A stretch of 64,000 nucleotides of DNA from Coix lacryma-jobi var. lacryma-jobi (taxonomy: Eukaryota; Streptophyta; Magnoliopsida; Poales; Poaceae): contig CM019826.1 in assembly GCA_009763385.1 (NCBI GenBank), positions 64,107,864 through 64,171,863 on the forward strand, read 5' to 3'. This document shows, one piece after another, positions 29,183 to 42,462 of this stretch. The notes beneath the pieces were generated by a model that saw only the letters and a program-made list of their open reading frames with translations, ran no database searches and was not told where the DNA came from. Both the position numbers and the translations under genes were made by a program. Position 1 is the stretch's first letter, and each line of letters begins with the position of its first letter.

Positions 29183-32077
29183 TGTCACACCCAATTTTAA
29201 GAACAAAATTGAATGTAATAACTCATGTGTGCCCAGAGATCAATCACACACATAAGCCACAAATTTAGGAAGTACCATCACATATGTTTACTACATAACG
29301 AATATTATTCAAAGTCTTTATATAGCAGCAGATAAATAAAGTATCTCTCACGGTAGCTCCATCATAGGGAAGATGACTGGTTGACAGCAAGACTAGAACT
29401 CTTCAGGGAAGTCATCATTACCAAAGCAATCGGTTACCCATCCGGGATTTTTATCCAAGTAGAAAGAAATAAACAAGCATAAGTACATCTCGTACTTAAC
29501 AAGTGTAACATGGGGTTCATGAGGCTCAAATAAGACTGACACAGGTTTAACTGCAGTAGCTTTTAGTTGGCACAATTTTAACATTAAGGTGAACATATAT
29601 AAATGCTTTAACCCAATCTACATGATCATAATAACTGAAACATAGCAATTAGGTAATCAACATGAGCAACATAAATAAACAACATATAACAACTAATTTG
29701 TGAGTTTTCCGGGCCGCTCGTGTCCGTGAGCACGGCTGATATATCAGTTTTACACTCTGCAGAGGTTGTACACTTTACCCGATGAGTCATGATATCCAGA
29801 TGCCCAGGTTAATTACTCCCATAACACTTCCGAGGTGAGCGGGCAGGATACACGCAAAGTCTTTCAAAGGTTCGTCTAACAAGTTAGGGCCGCTAGGTCT
29901 TAAGGCAAGGGGATGTAGAGCCCTCCTTCCAGGTGGCACACTAACACGCAGCCTATACACACGTGGACAGAAGCCGCACTATACCCATCTCGTCAAGCGC
30001 CTTATGCCCCCTTTCGGGTAACCTCTAACAAGCTAGAAAAAGTCCTTATACTGAGCTAAGGTCAGAGCCATATAACTCTCATGGTTGCACTATATGTCCC
30101 AGCTTTTGCTGACAGGAGGTCCTCAACCATGTTGCTAAAAAGATCAAGTTTTATTCACCGTTATTAGATCATGTTTGGTTTAAGTAAAGCTCTAGCAAAA
30201 TTCTACCCATATGCATAGCATCCCAAGGTTAACAAGGTAACGGGTCAAATATCTAGGGTAAACTAGATAGGAGATCAAAATTAGACACATGCATATGAAT
30301 TTAGATGATTCATGGTGAATAGGTCAACAAGGAGGATCCCATGCTATACTTGCCTGATTCAGAGAACTCTGGTTGCTCTTGGTTGTCGTAGAAGGGCTCC
30401 TGATCACCAGCGTATGTCTCACCGTCTATACTCGATTACCACATCAACACACAATCATCGGGACAACAATCATGCAAAGCAAACAAGCTATAATTAGAAC
30501 ATTACACCAACAGCAAGAAAATAATATAAAAAGTTTGAAAACAGAAACTACGGTCTATCACGATCACATGAACGCGAAGATCACGAAAAACGGAATTATA
30601 ACGCGAAAGTTATGAGCTAAACAAGTTACAAAACCTTAGTTAGTAGATTAAACCTAACTCAAGTTTTAATTACCGAAAACAGTATATATTTTCATACAGA
30701 TAGATAGATCTTTTCAAAACGAATCTAACGCAACTTGAACTGACTCAAACGGACTAAAAACGTAGAAGTTATAAGCATTTGAAACTGGTGGCAAAACTGT
30801 AAATAAATTGAAATAGAATTTGAATTTAAAACGATTTAAATCGAATTTGCAGAATTCACTGGACTGCGCCTCAAATAAGAAGAAACGCAGGGGCTTATAC
30901 GGAAGAAATTGCAGACTCAATGAACAGGGCCATTGGGACCGCGGGTTTAGACTTAAAAACTCGGGGGACACTTTAGCAAGATTGACAGGCGAAGGGGTAT
31001 CGGGCGTTCCTGGCCACCCGATCTGAGATGGACGCCCGAGATTAAATCTGGGGGGGCTGGCGGCGCTTCCGCCGGAGCAGAGGGGAAGCGCGGCGGCGCC
31101 ATGGCCGGAAGGCGGCGGCGCGGCTCGGGATGGCTCTTTAGAGCGGTAGAGACCTCGAGACTTGAACCAAATGAAAGAGAAACTCAAGGCGAACTCACCA
31201 GAGGTGATGATGGCGTCGGAGAGATCTCGGGGATGGCGGATTGCACGATTTGGCGGCGGTGGTTCCCTGTGAACGACGGCGAGGAATTAGGGTATCAAAC
31301 GGAGAAGGAAAAAGAAGGGAAAAAACTCAGCTAGCTTCGAGAGATCAAGACGGAGCTCTAGGGACCTCTTGCGAGCGTTGGAACTCGTTGAAGCGTCGGG
31401 TTGACGGCGGCGGAAACTCGGAGGCGGCGGAGCTTGTCACGGGAGCAATTTAGGGCACGAGAACGAGAGCTTTTTGCAGAGAAAGAGGCGGCAGGTGCTC
31501 GGGGTTTTGTGAGGGCCTCCAGATTAGATAGGAAAGCGAGGAGGAGGCGTGGATTTGATGGAAACCGGGGCTCTGGTTCGCGTTCGGGTCGGACACGGGT
31601 GAGGGAGCGAGCGCGGGCGACGCTGAGGGACTGACTGGTGGAGCCCAGTCGTCGGCGAGAGATAGAGGGGAACGTGCGCGCGGGCTGGCGGCGCGTCGCT
31701 GGGCCGGCGGTTGGGCCGCGTGGGCGAAGGAAAGGGGAGGGAGGCAGGCCGGCGAGAGGAAGGGAGCGGGCCGGCCAGGCTGGTTCGGGCCAAAAGGATA
31801 GAAAGGGAGAGGGAGAAGGAGAAATGGTTTTCCATTTTCAGAAACAGTTTTCAAAAGCAAATTTGAAATCCATTTGAATTCAAACAAGTTTTGAGTAAAA
31901 CCAAACATCACAAAAATAAAGTATGCACCAGCATGTATGCATCAACATGGTCTTTGGCCTAGGATTTATTTTAACTTTTGCGAAAATTTATTATCTAGGT
32001 TTTTATGCAACACATAAAATGCATAAATTAAATCATATTGCCTATTTTCAAAATGATGCAATTTTTGGGATGTTACA
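29183..32077 (-). repeat. CHR-1 5' LTR, full length
   Basis: About 2.9 kb. In element direction it starts TGTAACATCCCAAAAATTG and ends AAATTGGGTGTGACA. It has a GC-rich block (about 31020-31800) and AT-rich ends. The ATH-2 LTR resumes at 32078. No gene is supported inside it. Confidence 0.9.
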
Positions 32078-32268
32078 CTTAGTGATCCCCTCTATGCTTT
32101 TAGCTTCTTCGTCCTTGTTAGCTACTCAGGGTTTATACTCTTTGAGACTTAACACTATCCGTTCCTTTGGGTTCGATATTAAAACTGGGTTACTCCGGTG
32201 AAGTGCTACATCGGTAGATTTTATCTGTGTGCTTGCGGATAAAGTAGAGTGTGTGTTAATTTATACCA
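32078..32268 (+). repeat. ATH-2 5' LTR remnant
   Basis: These 191 bases match 51972-52162, the end of the 3' LTR, with only a handful of differences. The upstream part is replaced by CHR-1. Confidence 0.9.
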
Positions 32269-32279
32269 ACAAGCATTTC

Positions 32280-32297
32280 TGGCACCGTTGCCGAGGA
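32280..32297 (+). other. Primer binding site of ATH-2
   Basis: TGGCACCGTTGCCGAGGA differs at two bases from the ATH-1 site TGGCGCCGTTGCCGGGGA, complementary to the Asp tRNA 3' end. It is separated from the LTR end by ACAAGCATTTC. Confidence 0.85.
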
Positions 32298-32394
32298 ACG
32301 GTAGATCATTTTAAGTCTTAAGTATAACCTTGTATTATACTTTACCTTTTATCTTTTATATCTTTTATATCTTTTACTTTTTATTCTTTTCACA

Positions 32395-33405
32395 ATGGAT
32401 TTCTTAGAGCCAATCACTAGCTCCACAGATTCCATTCCATTGAACCAGTATACCTATCGCACTGTCGTAGACTTAGAGTTGCCCAAATCTACTAAGCCTA
32501 TCCTTTCAGACAACTACGAGCTACGCCCATGCTTGATAGAAATGGTTAAGAATCAAAAATTTTCTGGCTTAGAAGACGAAAATCCACACATTCATTTAAA
32601 TGAGTTTGAACAAACCTGTGCGTGCCTACACATCGCAGGCATGTCTGACAAAACCCTTAGATGGTAACTTTTTCCATTCTCTTTAGAGGGAAAAGTCAAA
32701 ACATGGTACCTTCAAACTGCACCAAGTAAAAATGGGGATTGGAAAGAACTCTGCTCTAGCTTTTGCTTAGAATACTTCCCTGTCTCCAAAATTGTTTGTC
32801 TTCGCTTAGAGATTTTATCCTTCATCCAAGAAGATGATGATTCTCTAATTGCAGCCTAGGAAAGATTCGATAATCTTGTCCGCTCTGGTCCAGCCTTATC
32901 TATTCCAGACCCTGTCTTACTTCAACACTTTTATAATGGTCTGAATAGAAAAACTTCTAATTACCTCAACTTAGCTTCAAATGGATCATTTCTACATACC
33001 CCAGCCTCTAAGGCAAGGGAAATGTTGCAAAACTTATCTCAAATTACTCCCACTCCTGAAGCTAAACCACAAGAATCACAAGAAGTAAATCTAGAAGCTG
33101 AGCCTATATCCATTCTTAATCATGAACAAACCTCAGCCCTTATTCCTAGTGAGAGGGAAACCTCAATCTTAGGAGACACCTTTGATTTCGAGGATGAATA
33201 TTTTACCGAATTTGGTAATACCTCAAAATATCACACAATTAGGAAACCACGAAATCAAAAATCATCACTTGAAAAACTCACTAATAAGGCTTTCCTAAAA
33301 GAGACTACGAAGAGGCTAGCCTCTATAATAAGTCATGAATGGTTAGAAGAATCAGAGCTTACCACTGATATAATCCGCTTAAATTCACCTTCTACACACA
33401 TTTAA
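32395..33405 (+). pseudogene. gag: Athila gag with in-frame stops
   Basis: ATG at 32395 (MDFLEPITSSTDSIP). The gag domain is visible: NPHIHLNEFEQTC, LFPFSLEGKVKTWYL, LEYFPVSKIVCLRLEI and LLQHFYNGLNRKT. TAA at 32665-32667, TAG at 32857-32859 and TAA at 33403-33405 are in frame with the rest, so point mutations rather than shifts disabled it. No zinc knuckle is visible. The frame continues into protease. Confidence 0.8.
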
Positions 33406-33450
33406 TGCCAAATCCATCAACAACCCTTCGAAGCTCTCTATAATCCTGTT

Positions 33451-35582
33451 GTGGGAACCAACATTATGTCTGAAACCTTTGCTCAAGATTTATTAAAACA
33501 AATACCACTTACCCCAACAGCTAAATTGTTAAAAAGCCCTTCAGGACATGTTATTCCTAGCTCAGGAATCATTTATGTCCTGCCTGTCACTATAGATAAC
33601 ACTCCAATACACTTAAGCTTTTATATCTTTGATATTAAAGAGTTTAATCTTCTGATAGGCCAACCACTTAAACAACTCGTTCATGAAGGTCAAACAGGGA
33701 TCTTAAACTTCTGTCTTGGGAAAAATCTTAAAGGAACCATACCTATCACTCACTCTCTAAATGCTGAAAATGAGTCATGTCCCGAGCCAGATCCTATGGA
33801 AGAAATTAAGGAAGCATCTCTTGAAATAATAAATGAACCTGAATATGCAGAAGATGAACAGTTTTTCACTGAGGAAGAAGACAACACACCAGATCCAGAT
33901 CCTCTAGATTCCTTAGATGAACCTCCTAAACCTCCCATAGAGTTAAAACCCTTACCTTCTGGGCTTCGATATGCTTTCTTGAATATCCTGAGTTTCCTGT
34001 GATCATAAATGACAATCTTACTCAGGAACAGACTTCTAGGTTGATCACTGTCTTAGAAAAGCATAAATCATCTTTTGGCTATTCACTCCACGACCTAAAG
34101 GGAACCAACCCCGCTTTCTGCACCCATCGCATTCCTACCGATCCTAACATATCACCATCTAGAGAGCCACAACGGAGGCTTAACAATGCGATGAGAGAGG
34201 TAGTAAAGAAGGAGGTTTTGAAACTCTTGCACGCCGGGATCATTTATCTTGTGCCACACACTGAGTGGGTGAGCCCTGTCCAAGTTGTGCCTAAGAAGGG
34301 AGGCATGACTGTGGTAAAGAATGAGAAGAACGAATTAATTCCACAAAGAACTGTTACTGGTTGGAGAATGTGTATTGATTACAGAAAATTAAACAAGGCA
34401 ACTAAGAAAGATCACTTCCCGCTACCTTTCATAGATGAAATGTTAGAGCGATTAGCCAATCACTCTTTCTTTTGTTTTCTTGATGGATATTCTGGATATC
34501 ACCAAATCTCAATCCACCCAGACGACCAAAGCAAAACCACTTTTACATGTCCATACGAAACTTATGCTTATCGTCGAATGTCTTTTGGATTATGTAATGC
34601 ACCTGCTTCTTTTCAAAGATGTATGATGTCTATATTTTCTGATATGATTTAAGAAATCATGGAAGTTTTCATGGATGACTTCTCTGTTTATGGAAAAACT
34701 TTTGATGATTGTCTTGAAAATTTAGACAAGGTTTTGCAAAGATGTGAAGAAAAGCACTTAGTCCTTAATTGAGAAAAATGTCACTTTATGGTTAAAGAGG
34801 GCATAGTGCTAGGTCACTTAGTGTCTGAACGTGGAATTGAGGTAGACAAAGCTAAAATTGAAGTAATTGAACATTTGCCTCCATCGATTAATATCAAAGG
34901 AATTCGAAGTTTTCTTGGCCATGCTGGTTTTTACCGTAGGTTTATAAAAGATTTCTCTCATATTGCTAGACCGCTTACAAATCTTTTGGCCAAAGATGTT
35001 CCTTTTGAATTTGATGATGCATGTTTAGAATCTTTTAACACTCTTAAGAAAGCACTCACTTCTGCACCTATCATTCAACCTCCTGATTGGTCTCTACCTT
35101 TTGAGATCATGTGTGATGCAAGTGATTTTGCTGTGGGAGCTGTGCTAGGACAATATAAGGATAGAGCATCATGCAGTCGCTTATGCCAGTAAAACTTTAA
35201 CAGGACCTCAACTTAATTATGCTACTACTGAAAAAGAACTTTTGGCTGTTATTTTTGCTATAGACAAGTTTAGATCTTATTTAGTGGGATCAAAGGTGAT
35301 TGTTTTTACTGATCATGTTGCTCTAAAGTACCTGCTCACCAAGAAAGATGATAAGCCACGCTTGATAAGATGGGTTTTGTTACTCCAAGAATTTGACTTA
35401 GAAATAAAAGATAAGAAAGGAGTAGAAAACTCTGTAGCTGATCACTTGTCTAGAATGCATTTTGAAAATCCTCAGAAATTGCCTATAAATGACTCACTCA
35501 GGGATGACATGCTTTTTCAAGTCTCTAGATCTGACCCCTGGTATGCAGATATTGTTAATTTTATAGTTTTAGGGCATGTACC
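33451..35582 (+). pseudogene. pol: Athila protease, RT and RNase H, broken by stops, shifts and SIRE-2
   Basis: The protease-like part (33451-34000, FYIFDIKEFNLLIGQPL) has an acidic linker. A frameshift near 34000 leads to RT: LLHAGIIYLVPHTEWVSPVQ, MCIDYRKLNKATKKDHFPLP, FLDGYSGYHQISIHP and catalytic FMDDFSVYG at about 34668. In-frame stops are TAA at 34650-34652 and TGA at 34770-34772. Another shift near 35160 precedes RNase H (35200-35460: TDHVALKYLLTKKDDKPRL, VADHLSRMHFE). At 35582 the gene is cut in the linker before integrase; the next codons are at 47205. Confidence 0.85.
35578..35582 (+). repeat. Target site duplication of SIRE-2, left copy
   Basis: GTACC directly before the SIRE-2 LTR start. 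The identical GTACC at 47205-47209 follows its other LTR, which proves the nested insertion and sets both ends. Confidence 0.9.
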
Positions 35583-35997
35583 TGAAGGACCGAGAATGCA
35601 AATAGCAAGGCAACCAGAGGGGGGTGAATGGGAGCCTCAAAAATTTCTTACGAAACTTCGGCCTTTTGTCCCAAAATCAACCCCTGAAAGCTTCGACCGA
35701 AACTGTGATGCCCACGACCCTTGGAAGAGGGTGGATGATCCCTAGGATCACAGCGAGGCACCACAAAGCGATAGCAAACCAAACACCAAAAGCATCGGCA
35801 CAAGTTCGACCCCTAAAAACCGAGTCCCAAACGTAGATTGAAGGCTACGTCGAGAAATCTCCAAATACCAATGCTAACAAGTAGCAAAGATACCTAGAGA
35901 GGTTTCTTGGTTAACTATAGGATCAAACAAGAAGTCCGAAAACCAAGCGGAAAAGCCAGGAGAGCAAACGCACTAAACCAGAGGCTTCAGCCAAGTC

Positions 35998-36239
35998 CCG
36001 GACTGTCCGTGCCAGGGGCGGACTGTCCGCGATTCCCTGGCGGACTGTCCGCTGGCCAAAACCCGAAAACAACAAAGCTGCTGAAGTGTCCCTGGACCGT
36101 TCCCGGACTGTCCGCGACCGTGTACTGCGGACTGTCCGCTGGTCACTCAAAACCAAAACAGCTGAAGAACATAGCCACTGATCCGGCTCGTCCCCGACGC
36201 CTGGACTGTCCGCCGGTCAGGTGGCGGACTGTGCGCGGC
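35998..36239 (-). repeat. Palindromic-motif array in SIRE-2 3' LTR (CGGACTGTCCG type)
   Basis: Seven or eight copies of the odd palindrome CGGAC-T-GTCCG or near versions, often followed by GC. The 5' LTR array (45539-45800) has an extra unit near 45540-45562. Confidence 0.9.
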
Positions 36240-37027
36240 TGACCAGTGAAGGCGATTTTGATCGCCCTACACTCAAATCTCAACCAAATCGATCCAAATC
36301 AAAATCCCTCGATCCCAAACTTGGAGAGGATGATCACGAGGTAGTTGGGAGACTATCCCCAAGAAATCATCCGCTCAAATTAACCCAATCAACGGGAAAT
36401 CGAAGGGGAAGGTGTATGAACCAAAAAAGCGCCATGAAAACGAAATCAACCTGATCTACTTGTTCGTGAGGAGTTAGATGAATTCCTTCAGTGGAAATGA
36501 TCTCCTCACTATAAAGAACAAGTTGATTCAAGTGGAATTCGAAAAGACACAGTAGAGAGGGAGATCGAGTGACGGGAAAATCGCGGAGAAACGAAGAACA
36601 CGAAGAACATGAACAAAACGCGAATCAAGACATCGATCTGCAACCGTGTGGCTACCACACGCTACACTAGTGAGATTACGGTCTCACTTCCTCAAAATAT
36701 CCAGTACACAGAGGTATGGTTCTCTGCGGATCTCAGTAGCTACAGCAGGGGATTGGGAGAGCAGGAAAACCTAGAAGGCAAAGAGCAAATGACTGAGATA
36801 ATTTGGGAGGTGGGTGTCTCCCCCTACTTATCCTAATTCTAATTCCCACTCTACCCCTAATTATTTACAGAGCAAACCAGCCAAACCCTAAGGCTATCCT
36901 GGACCAACTCAAAGATAGTGGTGATACGACAGCCACGCCCGCACAACTGGTAGCGTTGCCTCGACGCAACCTCACCGATTGCCGCCACGTGCCGCCACCG
37001 CTCTGCTTGTCCTTTTCACGGACTCCG

Positions 37028-37302
37028 CCCCCGGTTTTGTGGCCGAAACCGGGAAACCAAACCTTCAAGTCCATCCCCCGGTTTTTAGGCCGAAACCGGG
37101 AAACCCGCAGTCCATCGCCTGAGTTTTGTGGCCCAGACTCAGAAACCCGCCAGCGCCCAGGTTTTGAGGCCCAAACCTGGAAACCGTCCTCAGCCCGAGT
37201 TTTGTGGCCCAAACTCGGCAAACCCGCAGCACCCAGGTTTTGTGGCCCAAACCTGGAAACCTTCCACCCGGTGGTTTTTCTGTGGTTCAACCACCAAACC
37301 GG
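37028..37302 (-). repeat. Hairpin array in SIRE-2 3' LTR
   Basis: Seven units. Stems include CCCGGTTT/GAAACCGGG, CTGAGTTT/AGACTCAG, CCAGGTTT/AAACCTGG, CCGAGTTT/AAACTCGG and GGTGGTT/AACCACC. The same array is in the 5' LTR at 46592-46867. Confidence 0.85.
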
Positions 37303-37646
37303 AGCTGTAGAGGGGATGCACCGCTCGTGCACCCCGTCCACCGACACGTGTCCCTAGGTCCTCGACTCAAGCAACACCATGTCCCGCAAGTCTTCGCTCG
37401 TCGCTGTCCCAGGCTGTCAGCCACCACAGCTAATCCTCAGGCCACCGGTCCCTCAGTCTAAGCCTCATGTCCGCCCTTCACCGCTCCCGATCCGTCGGCA
37501 CGGCACGGCTCTACTTGACCTTCACCTTGCCCTCGATCACTGTCTCCGTGCTCGACACCTGCACAACACAAGCCAAAGAACATGCGCATCAAACCCGTTG
37601 ACAATCACTCATCACTCGAGACTCGGCATACACCCATGTATCCGCA

Positions 37647-39258
37647 ATCTCCCCCTTGATGAGTGCATTCTTAACTACCAACACAAATCATAATGAAATA
37701 GAAGAAGGAAGAAGAAGGAGAGAGAACTCGACCAAATGACCCAAAAGCATAGCAATGCCGAAGAAGGTCAAGTGGAAGAAGCAAGACAACTTGGTCCCCA
37801 AAGACATGGGCAATGGCTCGACGCAACCAAGCAAAGCAAAGCTAGCCCTCAAGAAGAGGTAGAACAGGCTCAACACCGCTAGCAGGAAGGCTCGAAACCA
37901 ACTGTTACCAACTCAAGAACAGGAGAGCTTGATAGCAATTGAAAAGCTGAAAGGTGTAGGCTAGTCCCTCAAGAAAGAGGCAAAGGCTCAACACAACTAG
38001 CCATCAAAACCGCTCCGATCCAATTGAACTGAAAGACGTTTGCTAGTACCTCAAGAAAGAGGCAAAGGCTCAACACAACTAGCTATCAAAAATGCTCCGA
38101 ACCAATTGGAAAATTTCAAAAACTCATCAAACGAGCAAACTCCCCCTCAAATAGTGCACACAACTAGGATATGATATGATTTGTCATTTCTCCCCCTTGG
38201 GTATTTATCCCCCTTAGGTAGAGTTTGTCCCCCTTAGTTGATAATGCACTATCAAGCAAAATTCTCCGTTCCAAAATGCATATGAGTCAAAAATGCAAGT
38301 TAGCAGCTTCAGGAATATAGTCAATAGAATGAAAAGATGCTCCACAAGGTATAACTCCAATGACTCAACAACATATTCAACATGCTAGCAGAGGCTCAAA
38401 CTGATCACCAAATACGAAATATGAACATATGAGCAACGTGAGCAGTTTTAGCCAAAAGATATTCACCATCAAAATAGCACTAATCATGAATGGACAGGAA
38501 GTCAAACAAGTGCTAAACATGTATACCAGGTGAACTACCCCTAGCAAAGTTCAATCATCATGCTATATAATGAAACATAGACTTGTGATTTCAGTTTTTA
38601 ATTGGAGTTGCAGCGGTGAAATTACACAAGTTTAGAAATCAGCATGTGACTGCGAGAGGTTAAAAGCTTGTCATTGCCTAACTTTTCAACCGAGCGAAGC
38701 CTATGCATATGCAATCAGAAGCTTAAAGCGTCGGTTTCGGTCATACACTACACGGCTCAAGTTTAACTCAAAAGTGCAATGAGAAACAGTCTCGATACCG
38801 TGATGTGTTGACAAGCAGTCTCATCTCAATCTTTTCCATTCACTTAAAACTTGGTTCAATTTTAAATAGAATATGAACATACCAAGCAAGTGAATGACTC
38901 AGAACTAGAGACATAGCAACCTAGCATATATGAAAAGCACGAGTGAATTCAACACATCCTACACATGCTAGTTGCATATTTCAATGGTGAACAGTTTCAA
39001 GTTTTATGTTCATTAAGCAGGTTCACAATTCAAAAATAGCTCAGCTCACAACATGTATTAGTGATCAGAAAGAGCATAAGCTACAAGCATCATCATATAG
39101 CATCGGAGCACACTAAATAGAGCATAATCACATTCCAAAGATTATATACATGAAGCTTAGAAAGTAAAGATGCATGATGAAATGCAAAAACTGAAAAGAA
39201 AACAAGACAAATGAAAAAGAGTCAGTCTATGATACAAGAACCAAAATGCTCCCCCCAT
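37647..39258 (-). other. SIRE-2 3' non-coding region with repeated purine tracts
   Basis: It lies between pol and the 3' LTR. C-rich tracts (purine on the element strand) occur at 37649, about 38151, 38190, 38208, 38230 and 39250. The one at 37649-37657 abuts the LTR and is the functional-position PPT. Multiple tracts here are a known Sirevirus trait. No gene is supported. Confidence 0.7.
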
Positions 39259-42200
39259 CTAAAAGGGGAAACACACACCAAGCTCCCCTCTCAACGGATT
39301 AAAGGTTGATTGGTCCAAAGGCTTGGTGAAAATATCAGCCAACTGATGATGAGTATCGACATGGCGAAGGTCGATATCACCCATCTCATAATGGTCTCGC
39401 AAAAAATGAAAGCGCACATCAATGTGTTTGGTCTTAGAGTGCAGCACGGGGTCCTTAGCAACGCTAATAGCACTCGTGCTGTCACAAAGCAAGGGAACGC
39501 GCGAAAAGCTCAGACCAAAATCACGCAAAGTGGCCATCATCCAAAGCAACTGGGAACAACAGCTAGCCGCAGCAACATATTCAGCCTCTGTGGTAGACTG
39601 AGCGACACTAGACTGCTTGCGAGAAGACCAAGATACAAGAGAAGATCTGATAAACTGACAAGTCCCAGAAGTGGACTTGCGATCAAGTCGGCAACCAGCA
39701 AAATCGGCATCAGAAAAACCGCAAAGGGAGAGGGTGGAGGAAGCTGAATACCAAATCCCGAACTCAGGTGTGAAACGAAGGTACCACATAATGCGCTTGA
39801 CCGCCTGATGGTAAGAAGTGTGCGGCGACGCCTGAAAGCGCGCAGAGACACACTGCGAACTGTATGTCCGGGCGTGTCGCCGTCAGGTAGAGCAGTGACC
39901 CGATCATGCTTCGGTACTCCTGCTCCACAACTTCTCCATCTTCGTCCGCATCCAGGGCCGTCGTGGTCGACATGGGTGTTGAAAGAGGCTTGGCCTCACC
40001 CATATCAAACTTCTTCAGCAAGTCTTTGGTGTACTTGCCCTGGTGCACAAACATTCCTTCTCGGGATTGCTTAATTTGCAATCCGAGAAAGAAAGTCAGC
40101 TCGCCCATCATACTCATCTCGAACTCCCTGCTCATAAGATCTGCAAACTTGGCAACCAAAGCGTGAGAAGAACCACCAAAAATGATATCATCCACGTAAA
40201 TCTGGACCAAGAGAGTGTCTTTGCCTTGCTTGAGGAGAAAAAGTGTTTTATCCACACATCCCATTTTAAAACCCTTAGCAAGCAAAAAGGTTTTCAACCT
40301 ATCATACCAGGCTCTAGGGGCTTGTTTCAAACCATATAAAGCTTTGTGAAGTTTAAAAACATGGTTTGGAAACTTGGGATTTTCAAAACTGGGGGGTTGT
40401 TCGACATACACCTCTTCTTCTATGTAGCCGTTTAAGAAGGCACTCTTGACATCCATTTGAAAAAGTTTAAACCCTTTGGATGCAGCAAAAGCCAAGAGTA
40501 TCCTAATAGCCTCCAAACGAGCTACAGGAGCAAAAGTCTCCTCATAGTCTATCCCCTCCTTCTGATTATAACCCTTAGCTACAAGTCTGGCCTTGTTTCT
40601 AACAATGTGGCCATCCTCTCCTTGTTTGTTTTTGAAAACCCATTTTGTCCCAATAGGATTACAATCTGGAGGAGGTGGAACCAAAACCCAAACCCGATTT
40701 CTTTCAAAATTTTCTAACTCCTCATGCATGGCATTGACCCAATATGGATCCGTCAAAGCGTATCCAACATCTCAGGGTTCAAAATCAGCAACAAATGCAG
40801 AATGAGCAAAGTGAGAGATTTGTTGTGACCTGGACCGAGTCACACGTTCATCGATGCTGCCGATCATCTGTTGAGGTGGGTGTTGGCGCTGAATGAGTCG
40901 TGGTGCCTCCCGAACTGAAGATATCTCCCCCTCAACAGCAGCTGGTGCCCCCTCGGGTACAAAAGGTACCGCTCGAGGTGGCGGATCCCACGGCCCCCAA
41001 GTAGTAGAGGAAGAAGGGTCAGGGCCGTGAGTCATAGTAGAAGCCGCTCTTTGCGGCACAACAGGTGGAGGAGGTGTTGGATCATCTATCCCTCAAGCAC
41101 CCTCATCCTTGTCATCAAAAAGAGGCTCACCAACCTCATGATCACCTGCACGCTCAAAACGAGAAGAAGGACAAACCATGGTCTCGTCGAAGGTGACATC
41201 GGATGTCTCCATGACTTGGTTAGTATCAAGGTTAAGTACACGATAAGCTCGAGTGTGAGTGCCATAACCCAAAAATACACCGTCAGAAGAACGAGACTCA
41301 AATTTGTCCAGGTTGCCTTTCTTAAGTATAAAACAGTGGCAACCAAAAACTCTAAAATAACTCACTTTGGGTTGTCTTCCAAAATACAACTCATAAGAAG
41401 TCTTTTTCAAGAAAGCTCAGAGAAAAATGCGATTGGAGATATAGCATGCAGTGTTCATAGCTTCGGCTTAATATCGCCTAGGAGTCCTGTGCTCATCGAG
41501 CATCGTCCTGGCCATCTCTACAAGGGTCCGATTCTTCCTCTCTACAACACCATTTTGAGGCGGTGTGTAAGGGGAAGAAAACTGATGCTCCAAACCCAAA
41601 GAGTTACAAAACTTCTCGAAATCCAAATTCTTAAACTCGGAACCATTATCACTACGAATAGGTCGCATCGAGTTCAAAGGGAACTCGTTCTGAAGACGCA
41701 AAATTAGATTGCGAGCAAAAGAGAAAGTCTCCGTCTTCTCAGTCAAAAAGAAGACCCACGAATATCTCGAAAAATCGTCAACGACAACAAGTACATACCA
41801 CTTCCCCCCAACTGAGCTCACCCGAGCCGGTCCAACAAGGTCCATGTGTAAAAGCACTCCAGGGTGCTTAGTCATGACCTGAGTCACTGGATGGTGGGGA
41901 GCGGCAACCATCTTCCCATGTCTACAAGAGTGGGAAACAAGATCCTTCTCCATGGACAACTTGGGCAATCCTCAGATTAGACTAAGTGAACTAAGCCTTG
42001 CAAGCAAGTCGAAGCTCAAATGTCCTAGTCTCCTATGCCACTTCCAAAGATCAGAGGAGGAATGTCCAGCCAAAAGACAACGACAAATTCCAAACGACTC
42101 CGAGAAATCTGCATGAAAGACTTTTTCAAAGGGCGAAATCGAACAAACAAGATTGCCCTAAGGATCCAAAATGCGACTGAGATTCGGTTTAAAACGAATC

Positions 42201-42448
42201 TCATAGTCATCATCAAAAAGTTGCGAAACAGAAAGAAGGTTAAAATGCAAGTTAGAAACAAGAGCAACATCGCGCAACACAAAGTGCTCATTAACTCGCA
42301 CCAACCCACGAGACAACACCTTACCTTTACTATTGTCGCCGAAGGTGATAAACTCCTTCCCGACAACAGGACTAAGACTGGAGAACCACTTGGCGTTTCT
42401 GGTCATGTGCCTCGAGCAACCGGAATCCACCAACCAAATGTCCTCCAA
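39259..42448 (-). pseudogene. pol: Sirevirus pol (protease, integrase, RT, RNase H), frameshifted
   Basis: The order on the minus strand is: protease and linker 42448-42158 (IWLVDSGCSRHM), integrase core 41968-41468 (MDLVGPARVSS, IRSDNGSEFKN, PPQNGVVERKNRT), integrase C-terminal part 41410-41093 (FLGYGTHTRAY), linker 41059-40772, RT 40756-39764 with catalytic IYVDDIIFGGSS at about 40200, and RNase H 39789-39259 (CGFSDADFAGC, HHQLADIFTKPLD). Shifts or stops occur near 42157, 41450, 41090, 40765 and 39850. SIRE-3 has the same protein in one frame, which shows what was lost. Confidence 0.9.
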
Positions 42449-42462
42449 TCGTTTTACCTACA

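Larger units (their letters stand above)
20938..32077 (-). mobile_element. CHR-1: chromodomain Ty3-gypsy element (Tekay/Del type)
   Basis: Minus-strand element: 5' LTR 32077-29183, PBS, an extra ORF (28989-28058), gag (27374-about 26300), pol with integrase and C-terminal chromodomain (to 22960), PPT, and a 3' LTR truncated at its outer end (22910-20938). The chromodomain and TGTAACATCCC/GGGTGTGACA LTR ends place it among chromoviruses. It is inserted in the 5' LTR of ATH-2 (junction 32077/32078). The left junction is not a normal insertion end, because about 0.9 kb of LTR is missing and CACTA sequence follows directly. Confidence 0.9.
35583..37646 (-). repeat. SIRE-2 3' LTR
   Basis: About 2.06 kb with TG...CA ends. 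It contains the palindromic-motif array (35998-36239) and the U3 hairpin array (37028-37302). It is followed on the internal side by the purine tract. Confidence 0.95.
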
